From Anagrus nilaparvatae (taxonomy: Eukaryota > Arthropoda > Insecta > Hymenoptera > Mymaridae), in assembly GCA_022575985.1 (NCBI GenBank), contig JAKSXM010000277.1:1116001-1180000 (forward strand): a stretch of DNA of 64,000 nucleotides, read 5' to 3'. The notes under the pieces are model-generated. The model was not told where the DNA came from. It worked only from the letters and a program-made list of their open reading frames with translations, and ran no database searches. How positions within the stretch are numbered: the stretch's first letter is position 1; each line of letters starts with the position of its first letter. A program made the position numbers and the translations under genes. Shown piece by piece: positions 33,940 to 45,700 of this stretch.

Positions 33940-35835
33940 TATGACTTAGCCTCCAATACTAATGCTCCTTTGTCACTTAAAGAATTAATTAAATAATAAA
34001 TTAATTCTGGCAGATGATGTATTCCTGATTCTCTAACCAATCTTTATGGAATAATGTTTCTTTTAAAATAGGCACTAATACATGCAACAAATATTCTTTC
34101 AATATTTCAGTCGATATATCTAAGGCTGCAGCTAATAATGTTCTTAGATTATAATACTTATTGAAAATCGTAATAACTTATATCATCATCAGCTTTGCGA
34201 AAACTGTCATTTCCATATAAATTTTTTAACTGATGTGCCTTGGATTAACATGTAAATATAAATGTAAATATTATTTTTTTGTCCAGAACAAAATATGATA
34301 CATAATTATAACAGTATATTTATAAAATTTATAAAAATAGAAATGTAACTATACAATAATTTATAAATAACATAGTATAACATAGTTATAACAAATAAAG
34401 TGAAACAATTTTAGTAATATCATGGCAACAGTGAGTAAAACAGAAAATAGTAACAGAAAAAAATAAGGAAATATTAGATTTCTAATAACACTAATGCATT
34501 CAGTCCTGATAAAACATTATTAAAAGACTGAGTCTTTGTATGTATGACTAGAACTTTTTAGGTACTTTAATAAACCTGCCTTAAAAGAATTAGGTGAAGG
34601 GAGGAATCGTATTGATGAAGGGAGAGAATTCCAGCTTTTTGTGCCTTGCACTTGGAATGAGCAGTCACCATGCCATTTTTCAAGTTCTGGGGTATCTAAT
34701 TCACGCGTTATTACACACCTCTGGCTGTCTCTTTAGGAACGTTATTAACATAACCCAGGTCTTATATCTTCATCTTTGTCAAGCACCATATTATCTTCTT
34801 TTGCATCAGCTTTTATTATATCAAGTTCAGAATATCTCATCTCTTAACTGAAATTGGTACTAATCTATTTAAATAATTTGAAAGCTTCTTTGAAAATTTG
34901 TTGTAGATCCATTATTTATAACTGAAATTTAAAAGCTTCTAAAGCAACAAATTCATCTAGGTCTTCAGTTCTTGTTAACTAATTTTAAATTAATTTGTCT
35001 GTGCAAACTTCTAATAACATTACTATTGCTCTGCAAATATTTTTTCTTACACCTGGATTTTCAACAGCGGTTAAATAAAAAGAATTTCTAAAAAACTATC
35101 TATGTAGATCATAAGATCTTGCCTCCTTCGGTTCACTATTTGTATAATACATGCAATAACAGATCTGATTTTATGAGATTAATGTTTAAAAAAATGGAAA
35201 AATTTTAGAATGAAAACATCTAAAGGACGATTTAAAACACCTAAGTCTAAATGTTCCAAAGAATCTTCGAAAATTGTTTCTGAAGTTCCAAATGCACCTT
35301 TGCATACATTATAATCTTGTGAGTCGAGCATTTGACAAAGAGCTTGTAATATAATTCAGTCTAATACAATAATTAAGTCCACGTAGTTAAGTCAGCTAAA
35401 AAAATTAAAAATTTTTTAACTGTTCAAAACTTTATGAATAAATAAAATTACCTTTTGATGAAATAGTTGTTATTAAAATACCAGCTGCAGCACGTATTTG
35501 GGCTTTCAAATTTCCAATAGCTGACAAACTTTCTTGCTTAATAAGATCTGTGACTTCAAGAAGAAATTTATGATAATATTCTCTAACGTTATTTTTTAAC
35601 ATTAAACAACTTAAAGAACATCGTTGGTTCATCTTTAAAGAAGTTTAACAAATTAAAATTAATTTTTGAAAATATTTAACTAATTATAATAATTATTTTA
35701 TAATATACCTTCTGATTTTAGTTTAGTTAAAACAAAGATGAGATAATTGTTTAAATCTAAAAGTTTATCAAGTTCTGACCAAGGAGGCCTGGTTGGATGA
35801 TGCCATTCTGTTTGTTGAAAAAATCCCAATTTAGC
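33940..35835 (-). pseudogene. Transportin-1 (karyopherin beta-2) pseudogene
   Basis: Transportin imports cargo with PY nuclear localisation signals through the nuclear pore and is built of HEAT repeats. Minus-strand pieces in correct order: LNNYLIFVLTKLKSE (near 35765-35712), SCLMLKNNVREYYHKF and IRAAAGILITTISSKG (35632-35451), CQMLDSQDYNVCKGAFGTSE and LNRPLDVFILKFF (35345-35195), DLMIYIDSFLEILF and VRKNICRAIVMLLEV (35150-34990), SELDIIKADAKEDN and DKDEDIRPG in the acidic-loop region (34840-34765), then LRTLLAAALDISTEIL, LVPILKETLFHKDW and LINSLSDKGALV (34160-33945). Many stops and frameshifts are present; a GTATAT...TTAAAG gap (about 35633-35708) and another after ISSKG look like retained introns. 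A LINE fragment splits it. About the last half of the protein is absent. Confidence 0.88.
34530..34765 (-). pseudogene. LINE ORF2 C-terminal fragment inside the transportin remnant
   Basis: The minus-strand frame reads TRELDTPELEKWHGDCSFQV, then GTKSWNSLPSSIRFLPSPNS and FKAGLLKYL. The SF..G...WNSLP..IR....S...FK..L pattern is the end of CR1/Jockey-type LINE proteins. The fragment lies between two transportin segments that would otherwise be close, so it looks like an insertion, perhaps with the flanking ~270 bp to 34260. No target duplication was found. Confidence 0.6.
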
Positions 35836-37287
35836 TTCAATAACTATTTCACAATCTGTCAAGTTATATTTTTATATAAATTCGAATTTATTTTTCATAT
35901 TTTTGAGCTGGCTTTGAGATTTTGAACTTTTTAAAGTATATATAAACAAATTTATAGTCTCAATGCAGTAGTATGCTAACCTCGAAAATATAATATAGTA
36001 TTTTAGCATAACTTTTTCAAAAACTTTTTTATCTTCATAATCACTGGTTAAGTCCGAGACCTTTTGACAAATTGAAACGTACAGAGTTTTCTTCATTGAT
36101 ATGTTATTTTTAAAATAAAAAAAAAGAAGATTATTAAATTTATTTTGTTTGTTTTCTTACTTCGATGTGTTCTTTGTGTAAGCTTTACGAGTCGGTACGA
36201 CAGAAAACGACAAAACCGATGATCAAATGCAGTTATATTTTTTACAGCTTATTCAAGAATTAAAAATTAAATAAGGACAAAAGACTACAATTTATCAGTA
36301 ACTAATAATCCCCCAAAAATTTAAATTTAATCTTGTTCAATAATAATTTTTTAATAAGGATAAGTGGATGGATCATTTAGATGATTTAGGGTATCTTTTT
36401 AAAATTAGATTTTATTCACCGTCTTCTGCTTTTAAAACTATACCATTTCATACAGAAGAATTAGTAAAGTGGATAAAAGTTAAAAGTTACGCAAAACATT
36501 ATGCTGCTGAAGAACTTTGAAATTACAAAAGAAAATCGATATTTTAATCTAACTGCTTAGAAACAATATTTGATTTTGAAAATTCATCGTCTTTAAAAAA
36601 AATTCATAAACATTGAAGCTCAAATGATTTGAAAAGAACAACACCAGAAAACAGCTTTGTCATAGATGCAGATAGTACATTTGAATTTATTTATAATAAT
36701 TTTATAACGTAATAGTATAAAATAAAACTACTTATACAATTTTCGAAAACTTATAACTATGACATTCATCTTTTGTTAGAAAAACTTTTGCAAGTAAAAG
36801 CTATTTTATGGATATTCCGTCATTCTGAAACCTCCTCAACTGGTTTAGAAAATTAAAATAATTTAGGTGTAATTAAAATTTAAACAGATTGTTGGAAATT
36901 TAATAAAAATTTATTTCTGATGACAGGACAAAATATCATGCAGATTATTAATTTGATCCTTAATAATGCTAAGTGCTCTAATTGACCCGTTGATGTCTAA
37001 AATAAAATCTTGAACATTAGCATATTTTTATTTAAATTTTTTAAATTGTTATTTTAAATTATATTATTTTAAGATTTGCACAATTTCCAGAATTGTGCAT
37101 AGCATATATATATATTCCATAATTTACAGTCCGAGTAACAGTAATATTTTCAAATGCGTTCCTTAAATAAAATGTGGAATACAAAAAGATCTATGTTATT
37201 GCAGATTTTTTTCCTTTATTATAATTAATTTTCGTAGCAAAATGGTGTTAAAATAGTCATTATATGACGATTTATAACATAACATCA
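35836..37287. other. Region with unidentified decayed coding-like sequence
   Basis: Minus 36096-35872 has a 74-codon frame that after a stop continues as DCEIVIEAKLGFFQQTEWHH just before the transportin remnant. Plus 36367-36520 reads LDDLGYLFKIRFYSPSSAFK, then PFHTEELVKWIKVKSYAKHY, before breaking. Both look like protein relics rather than noise, but I cannot name them. 36720-37287 is AT-rich with no feature. Confidence 0.3.
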
Positions 37288-37548
37288 AAAAAAAACGCTG
37301 CCAAGTGATTGGCACTATGGTTCCTCATCAACAATAGCAAAATATTTATAATGGTCTATTTTATGTAATAAAAATGATAATTTGAGATATCAGTATTTCA
37401 TTAAAAAAAGACCTGAAAAGTAAGGAAAAATTTAACTCTCGAGAAGAATTTCGTTTGATTTGAAAATATTTTTTATAATTACACCTAAATCTTAAAGTTA
37501 ATCGGTAAAATCTGCCAAAAATTACAATTTTGTATTTTTAATAAAATA

Positions 37549-38380
37549 CAGTGGAACTTTGATAATTCGAAGTTCATGCGGCAAGGTGAAAACTTCGAAT
37601 TATCGAAGACTACGTATTATCAAAAATTTTTGTCTAATGGCTAAAAATGATAAAAATACAAAACAAAATTCTGAGTAAAATTTTTGCGTAATTTTTGAGT
37701 AATTTCTAAATAACCTTCCTTTTTTCTTCAAAAGTTAGCGTTTTATACTGTACTCGAGTCATGATCAAATTAGATAAAACATGAAAATAACTGAAAAACT
37801 AGTTCTTTCTTCTTCGACAATTAAAAAGAAAATGAATTTAATTTTATTTTTTGTTTTTATATAGTTATCAAAATGCTTTAAATAAATAAATTTAAAAATT
37901 TTAATTTTACCAAATTCTTTTAAGAAGATTAAGTTAAATTTAGACTGATAAGGGAGCTCCCATAAATATTAAAATAATACATAAATAAATATATTTAGTA
38001 AAATTTTAAAAGATTAAATAGAAAAATTGTAAACGTGATTATCGGACAATACTTTTCTTTTAAAAATTAGTATTATAAGGCCCACCTACAAGAAAAAAAA
38101 ATAATCTACTTAGTGTGCATTTATTTCTTAGTATATAATCCCTCGCCATTAAAATCCTTTCTTTCTATACTCTAATACTATTTAAAAATAAAAATTTTAG
38201 ATTATAAAAAAATTTTTTTCTCACAGAATTGCTTCAAAAACTTCGAATTATCAAAGAACTTGTTCGAATTATAAACGAAATTTTACATGCGTAAGCATAC
38301 AAAATTCATGCGGCAAACGCAAAACTTCGAATTATCGACAATTTTGAATTATCAAAGTTCGAATTATCAAAGTTCCACTG
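37549..38380. mobile_element. Pogo/Tigger-like MITE, 832 bp
   Basis: Ends CAGTGGAACTTTGATAATTC (37549) and GAATTATCAAAGTTCCACTG (to 38380) are inverted copies, flanked by TA on both sides (37547-37548, 38381-38382), the Tc1/mariner-pogo target site. A second inverted pair lies inside: TTCATGCGGCAAGGTGAAAA and CATGCGGCAAACGCAAAACT share a line. CAGTGGAAC-type ends are typical of pogo-like elements. No transposase is present. Confidence 0.85.
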
Positions 38381-39199
38381 TATTTCGAATTTTTTCACCA
38401 GACTGATTTAATGATTGTTTGTTTGTCCAAAAGAAATCATTAATGTTAGAAAACAAGAATCGATTCTTCAAAACAAATTATTTTGATAATTTAAAAATAT
38501 TACGTTGCCTATATTATTTAATTCATCTACTTCCAGTTACTCTATTTTTTTGCTTGCATATAATATTTCATAAAATAAAAGAAACATTAATAAAATATAA
38601 GCATAAAATAGAACGATATATATGTTAAAAATATTCTTATTACCCTTCAAATTTTTAATGATTTAATAACTATTTTGGAAATTATGTGATTATTACTTGT
38701 AAATTAGTATATAATTATTAAATTATAAAAAATAAATTCAAATTTAAATATTTAATAAAGTTTAATTTAATTTTTAAATTATTAGCATAAACTATATATA
38801 TATAGGTTATGTAATTTTAAAAAAATGAAGATTAATTAATTATATAATTTTTTTTAAATTACATGTGTATTATAACCTAAGAAAAATGTACCAAATATTT
38901 TAAATTTAATGCTAATTTATTGTAACATCATCATGTATCAAGTATAATTTTTGAGCCATTAATTACCTACCAATGGTTTTTTTAAAGATGCTAACATCTC
39001 AGAATTCTTAAAATTGTACGTAGAGCATGCGGACAAGTTAGTAACGTACTTAAAGATCGAAAAAAATTCCTAATTTTTTTTTTCAGTTTAAATTTAGTAC
39101 TTTTTTACTATATTTACTTATAAATTAAAACTTTTTGCATTAAAAAGTAGCATTAATAATTAGCAATCTCTCTGAGCTGCAATTTAGTTATAGACTTAT

Positions 39200-40020
39200 C
39201 TACAAGCTCTTTTGAACAATATTAGGAAATTATGGAGTCTATAAAAAAACAGTAACATCAAAATAATTTTAAATCTGAACCGTAAAAAAACTAGAAATCT
39301 TTCTAAACTGCAAGTAACTTATTAACTTTACCATATGCTTATCGTAATAATTCTAAATATTAATACTATCATAGAAAAAATTAAGTACTACGTCAAAAAA
39401 GGAAAAAAATAAGGTATTTATGATTTTTTTATGTAAAAAATTTAAAAAAAATTTTTTTTTTTTAAATTACGTCTTAAAAGCTGAATTCCTTTATAAATGA
39501 TAATTCCAGATATTAGCACTTTCATAGAAATAAATATAGTACTAGGTCAAAATAGAAAAAAAAATTATAATGTTTTTTTAATTTTTTTATATGAAAAATA
39601 TTCACAAAAAAAATTTGAAAAATTACGTATCAGATGGAAAAAATCATTTAAAAACAATAATTCTAGATATTAGTACTTTCATAGAAATAAATTAAGTACT
39701 AAGTCCAAAAATAAAAAAAATTATTATGTTTTTTTAATTTTTTTATATAAAAAATTTTGAAAAATAAAAATTCAAAAAAATTACATATTGGATAGAGAAA
39801 TCCTTTAAAACCATAATTCAGGATATTAGTACTTTCATATAAATAAATTAACTATACGTACTAATTGTAAGTCCAAAAAGAAATAAAATTATTGTGTTTT
39901 TTTAATTTTTTTATACAAAATATTTTGAAAAAAAAAATTTCAAAAAATTACATGTAAGATGGAGAAATCCTTTAAAACCATAATTCTGGATATTAGTACT
40001 TTCATAGAAATAAATTAAGT
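39200..40020 (-). repeat. Tandem satellite, ~155-165-bp unit, about five copies
   Basis: Each unit holds GATATTAGTACTTTCATAGA followed by AATAAATTAAGTACTAAGTC and a long A/T-rich half. Copies are recognisable near 39361, 39512, 39668, 39823 and 39989. The reverse complement matches the units at 50690-51240 and 57990-59050. Confidence 0.85.
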
Positions 40021-40489
40021 AAATAAAGAAGATATATACATATCTTTGATAATAATCAAATAAAGTACATAAAACACTCAATAAATGAATTTTGCAGTCA
40101 TCATAGAAATTAAATTCTTTAGATTAATTAAAAAAATACATATTTAAAATTTGTATACTTTTACATGTTTCCAGTTCAATAAAGAAATTTAATAAACTTG
40201 AAAAAAATAATAACATAATAAACGGCCATGAATCTAGCAGACGAATGCCCAACTGCAAAAAATACTGAAAGTCTTCTTAGTTAAAATTTAAGCGCGTAAT
40301 CTAAAAAAAACTTTCTTTAATTTTTTTTAAAATGTAGATAAAAATAATAAATAGTCTTATAAAAATTTGTATAATTTTAATAACTTAGTATTCTTTTTAT
40401 TTTTAAAAAAGTTAATTAAAATAAAAAAAATTATCTGAAATTTCTGCATTTGATTTGTTTGATTTGTTATTTGATTGATGAGTTATCGT

Positions 40490-41270
40490 ACCTGAAATAA
40501 AAAAGCCTTAGCCTTTTTATAATTCTTTACAATTTTATAACTTTTGGAGTAAAATTTTGCCAAGTGTGAATAAGTTAAGTAAGTTAATAAGTTTACAACA
40601 CATTGAAAAAGTTCCTGGATAAATTTATTTCCTTAATTTTACTAACTAAGCTAGTTCATCATAGGTCATTCCCATATACGCTTCATCTAACTGAGTAAGT
40701 TGACCACTCTCAGAAGGCTTCTGATGATAATTTACTTGGTTAAAACAAATATTTCTTGGATTTAGTAATACTTGAGAATAAACTGAATTTAAAAACTTTT
40801 GCCTAAAGTATTTTTGATAATTAAATTTAAAAGTTCTCAAAGAAAATAAAGTATTATGCTTATCAATTACTTTTGAGCATAGTGAAAACCATTTAGTTTA
40901 TCCAAAATTTCCATCTTCGCAAGAATACATTTTTGGCGTAATTGATAAAATTCTATTATTCAGGAAAGCAATTTTACAATAAAAAGTAACATTTTATGCA
41001 TAACAGATATGTCCATATATACAAGGATATCTTAAAACTTTAGAGATTTTAAAAGAACCGCAAGAACTTCCCTACAATGTAAGAGAGTGTCTGATTCATA
41101 AAAATGGTCTTTGCTGCAGTAACCACTATAATCTGCAAATAAATTATAATACTTAAATGTAATGAATAAAATACACGCTTGAATACTTTGTAGAGTTCTT
41201 CTTAAATTTCCTTAAAAATCCATAGCCCATTGATTTAAATACATACTGCGATTGTCACAGTTCTGCCCAT
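40490..41270 (-). pseudogene. Glutamine-dependent NAD+ synthetase pseudogene (N- and C-terminal parts)
   Basis: The enzyme makes NAD+ from nicotinic-acid adenine dinucleotide, with an N-terminal glutaminase (nitrilase fold) and a C-terminal synthetase. At 41270 the minus strand starts MGRTVTIAVC, matching the family N-terminus, then NQWAMDF-like sequence. After an intron-like gap (GTGTAT...TTTGCAG, about 41190-41138) comes the glutaminase block KDHFYESDTLLHCREVLAVL and DISVMHK. The sequence then jumps to the synthetase end: SGQLTQLDEAYMGMTYDELA (40708-40649) and decayed HTW..FTPK-like sequence to about 40490. The middle, including the ATP-binding region, is gone. Many stops are present. Confidence 0.82.
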
Positions 41271-43264
41271 TTTAAAGACAAATCTAAAATATAGTTTTAA
41301 AAAATATAATAAGTAATAAATGATACAGAATTTTAAGAAGTAAGATTATAGTAACGGTACTTATATCTGATTAATCATTAAACCTTTTGTAGTTGCATAT
41401 AGGAGTTTCAAAACTGGTGCAAGTTAGATAACACAATGCTTTCATTAAATCTTTTTGAATAATCAGTTATATTTTTACATGATTAAAAATAATCTTAATT
41501 GTTCACTAAAAAAATTCAGAAGTCTAAAAACCATTAATATAAACAATAAACATGTAATAAGTTGAACTATTTTCAACGTACTGGAAATTTATATTTAAAA
41601 TTGTTGTATAAACAAAAAAATTATTGAACACTCACAAAAATAAATTCTTTTTTTATATGAAAAAAAGATTATCTATCTGCATATCTCATAAAGTACATGA
41701 TACACATTTCTTTTTTCTGAATAGCGAATTTTGGTTTAAAATTATTACTACAATGTAAATAAGCTTGTTATAAATAAAAATTAACGTTTATTCTTGTGTC
41801 CTGTAATTCTGGAGTTAATTCTAAGCTTAGATTTGTCTTGCAAATACTGTAATTGCGATAAGATAATCATTTGTAATTTTTTATTTGCATATAAAACGAT
41901 AAAACATATGGGAAAAAAACATCACGCCATTTTTATTTACGGTGGAAAACTATTTGCCCGGAATGTGGACTGATAATAATAATGATAATAATAACAATAA
42001 TTCGTTGTCAGTTGAGGATTGTTTTTGACAATTTTTTAATAATTACTAATAATTTTCAAAATTCTGTAACCAACACGACAATCTATAGTCATTAAACAAT
42101 AAATTAAAAATTTTTTTGGTAAAAAATACTTAATTTTAAAGACTTTATTTTTCAAAAGGAACCTTTACTTTGAAAATAAATGAACTTAGACTTTATATTT
42201 TTGCATAAAAATTTGCCTACTTATTGTTTAAAATATAATAAATGTCGTGTTGGTTACAAAATCTTTCATTTTTTTCAAAAAAATGCATTTTAATTAGGTT
42301 TTCCAAATGTAAACAAAGCGGACGACATCTTGCTTTTGTTTATGGAACTGGCCCATAAAAACTTACATTTTAGTATCGGTCAATTTATATTTGTTTTTAG
42401 ATTTTTGAGAGCTTGCCTTTGATTAAAAATTTTACTTTTTGAACAGTAAGATGGTTGCTCTACATGTATATTTCTTTTTAAACTTATTAAAGGTTGGTAG
42501 AATTTTTATAAATGGACGTTTTGTAAAACTGAATTCGATTCTTAATTTTATGATAGCTGACATTTGTGCTTATATAATTATTATGGATTTATTTTGGACT
42601 TATAGAAATTGTAGATATGGGTGCATCCTTTTGTAGGTTAGCTGGAAGTTTGCTCTTGTACAAAGATTTTAGAAAAGTTTGTTTTTGTTTTAATTCTATT
42701 TCTGAAATTGTTTGTATATTAATTGAAAGTTTTCTTGTAATTATTGATTTGTTTGTTTAAAATTAATATATGCACATTTCTACTTGAGGATATTAATTAT
42801 GAATATCTGTCTTGAAAGCCATCGAAGTACATAAAAAATGTTTATGTATGTTCGAAGATTTTCTTCCAATGACATTGGTCAGTAAAAGGAAGAACCCTGA
42901 CACAAAGGTCTTAGTACGAGGTCCTTTGTGGGCTGTTGGCTACAGGAAATGTGTAGAATAAAAATAAAAAAATATGGGTTTGAAAATATAAATTAAATTA
43001 ATTTTTTGAATTTACTACTTAAAAAAAAAAAAAAGACTTGTTGAAAATTATAGTCTTTTTAATATTTAATTTATTATTTTTAAATATTGAATAAATTTGT
43101 GCCTAATATTAGTCAACAATGTTTGTCATACTTAAAAAACACTTATTTTAAGATTTCGTTGATTAGAAAAGTTATGTGATTTTATTTGATATTTATTACT
43201 ACACTCTTTAGAACATTTAATAAATTGTTAGATCTTTTTGAAAATCATTAGAACAAAGACTATT
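41271..43264. other. AT-rich spacer
   Basis: A frame at 42439-42636 includes LKVGRIFINGRFVKLNS, loosely like an S4 RNA-binding domain, but it is not followed by a convincing family match. 42860-42965 is less AT-rich (AAGAACCCTGACACAAAGGT, then GAGGTCCTTTGTGGGCTG) and ends in an A-rich run, so it may be the 3' end of a retroelement. The rest is featureless. Confidence 0.35.
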
Positions 43265-43298
43265 ACTGAAAAGAATAATTTTTTTTTTTTTTTTTTTT

Positions 43299-43760
43299 GC
43301 ACACTGGCAGAGAGGTGAGAATGCGTTACGCACGAACAGAACCCGGTGTTCTGAACAGCGTCGGACTCCATGGTGGCAAGTCACTCTGCAAAGAATGCAT
43401 TGCCCCATGTTTACGGACTAAACTCACCCCTCATTATACCTTATGCAAGTCAGCCCGGAACCGTTTATCACATTACATCGGGTTGACTTAAGGCCATGTA
43501 TCTTCTTTGGTTGAAGATCCTTCCATCCATTAATCCTTTCATCCTGGAGATCCTTTCTTTCTCCTTCTTGTTATTTCACCGTGTCTTCAACTAGATAAAT
43601 ACGTAAGTTTGTAAATAAATAAATATATAAATAAATAAATAAGTAAATAAGTATATAAATAAATAAATAAATAGATATCCTTGTACGTCCTACATCGTCC
43701 CCTCATTGGTGACGCGCGCAACAACCGTCCATCTCAGTCGCTCCTACACACGGCTCCTAG
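43299..43760 (-). other. LINE 3' untranslated region
   Basis: Non-coding, from the ORF2 stop to the poly(A) tail. It contains an AAATA-type simple repeat (43605-43675) and GC-richer ends. A short plus-strand open frame here is a shadow. Confidence 0.7.
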
Positions 43761-45700
43761 TTAGGGTGTCGTCAATAGCTTTTTAGTTCGCAGAATATCC
43801 TCCACGAACCTTGCGACAGCACTCCATCCTTCTTCATTTTGAAGCATTCTTTCAACGACATTGTCAGGCCCAATGTCGCCTATTTCCGCCTCCAATTCCC
43901 TCCTTTTGATCACCCACCGATCGCAACGAAAGAACGTGTGATACGCATCATCGCGTTCGCCGGGACAGAACACACATTTGGAGCTTCCAACTTTGCTGAT
44001 CCTGAAGAGATAGGACTGAAAAAGCCCGTGTCTACTGAGAAACTGGGTCAAGAAGTAATTCACTTCCCCATTTTCTCTCTGGATTCATGGAGCGACATCT
44101 TTTATGAGACGCTTGGTCCATGCGCTGTCTGTGCGATCCTCCCAGAGCGTCTGCCACTCTAGCATCACATCCCTCCTAACTTCCGCTTTGATATAGTCGA
44201 CGTCGCTTTCATTTTTTCTATGGTAAATAAGTTTACGCTCTCTGGCGAGCAGCCTAATTGGGATAATGCCTACGATCACAAGGACTGCCGCTTCCGAGAC
44301 AGTTCTGTACGCGCAAGAAACCCTCAAAGCACCTTGCCTCTGAACTCTTATTATGCCTTTCGCATACATATCCTTGTCTAACGCCTTCCCCCAAATTTCT
44401 GCTCCAAACAATAGGATGGAGACATTAGTAGCTTCCTCTTGCTGGACTTCGGGGCCGTTCATATTTGACATCAGCCGGCTCAGGGCTTGCACTTTTAAGA
44501 GATGTGCTTCCAATAAGTCAGCTTCGTGTCCAGTGCGTCGGGAATAGGGCATCAACGACTGTTTTTGCCTCCTCTTCGTCCATTAGCGAGCTGGCCGCGA
44601 AGCCCCTCGTAACTATCTTGAAGCCAAGTCCCCAGGGTTCGTTGTCAACTTCAATACATAGCTTCCTTTCACAGCGAATTGCTGGCGTTGATCGCCTGGC
44701 TTAGGGATCGCTTAACTTCTTTGTGAACGTTCATGAGTTACCTTGCTTCTCCGCGGGACTTTGCTCTAGTCGCTCTTCTTCGCGTCTTGTGGCTTTGTCT
44801 GCGGAGCTCTGCAATTTCTGGGTTTCACCAGTACACAGGTGGGTTCTTTCCATTGAACCTTTTTCGAGGCATGGAAGCATCACAGACTTTCTTAAGCAGC
44901 GTCATTACTTCGGATACTAGTTTCTCTGCGTCTTCCTTACTTCCTACTCTGCGGGGATTCGCTAGAATTGCCCCTTGTCCCATCGATAAAACTTGTATAA
45001 ATCGTTCTTTATTCAGCTTATTGAGGTTCCAACCTCTTGGTTTCGGCCTACATGCCTTGCCAGGGGGCTGTCCTTCGTGCTGGATTTCAAACGAAATATA
45101 CTGGTGGTCGCTCGCTGTAAAATCTTCCATGACGTGCCAGTTATTCACTCTTGTGCTCAGGCCTTCAGATGCGAAAGACACGCCAATTATCGTCTCGTTA
45201 TAGCCGGCCCTTCTAAAGGTAGTGGTGGTACCCACGTTCAAGACAACGAGTCCCAGCCTGGATACCATTTCAAGGGTCGCCACCCCTTTTGAGTCAGAGT
45301 AGGGCATGCCCTAGTCAACAGCCTTGGCGTTAAAATCGCCTGCAACAATTATGTTTCTACCCGCATCTCTCGCAAAGTCTTCTAAGCCTAATAATTTCAT
45401 ATAATACTCCTGTCTAGGTCCGGTAAGCGTGAGGTAGCAGCTCACGTAAGTTATAGTTTTACTTCTAACCCACACAAAGCCCCTACCTCTGCCTGATGCT
45501 TCTACTGGTACTTTTTCTTGATTAGTGATCCAAATAGCTGCTGTTCCGAGTTCGTCGACGAACCAGGTAGCTGGATTTGGGTTACCCCCTGGGTACTGAT
45601 GATCCAAAGGTCTGCCTTGATCTCCCTCTGAATTTAATACATACATAAGCTGTTTTACAGTCCAGCTTCTGTGCATGTTTCCTTGGACCACCTTGATCAT
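43761..45700 (-). pseudogene. LINE ORF2: AP endonuclease and C-terminal domain, RT missing
   Basis: The endonuclease starts MIKVVQGNMHRSW. Key motifs are VAGDFNAKA (catalytic Asp/Asn), TTFRRAGYNETI and the end motif FTASDHQYISFE. A TAG at about 45308 replaces a Trp-like codon just after GDFNAKAVD. The linker EVDNEPWGLGFKI is followed by VVDALFPT, the normal lead-in to RT, which is joined at about 44520-44550 to LDTKLTYWKHI, a segment normally found after the catalytic core. The whole palm with YxDD is therefore absent. The tail retains LLFGAEIWGKAL, YRTVSEAAVLVIVGIIPIRL and the zinc-like C.FC......H...C end (CVFCPGERDDAYHTFFRC). Several frameshifts are present. Confidence 0.88.

Larger units (their letters stand above)
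37288..40030 (-). repeat. Satellite-bearing dispersed repeat, copy C
   Basis: The tail (37288-37340) carries CGCTGCCAAGTGATTGGC with a perfect hairpin GCCAA-GTGA-TTGGC and then CTATGGTTCCTCATCA, the inverse of the copy B tail at 59594-59626. Satellite units lie at 39200-40020. The element is interrupted by the pogo-like MITE at 37549-38380. The segment 38400-39200 between MITE and satellite is AT-rich and uncharacterised. Confidence 0.65.

Noticed and set aside
34594..34851. Plus-strand 85-codon frame
   Set aside because: Antisense of the LINE fragment and transportin acidic-loop remnant.
42439..42636. Possible S4-domain (ribosomal protein) frame
   Set aside because: Only the short GRIFINGRFVKL line is suggestive; the rest has no family features.
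44733..45203. Plus-strand open frame of 156 codons
   Set aside because: Antisense shadow of the LINE ORF2 endonuclease; long only because the LINE is GC-rich.
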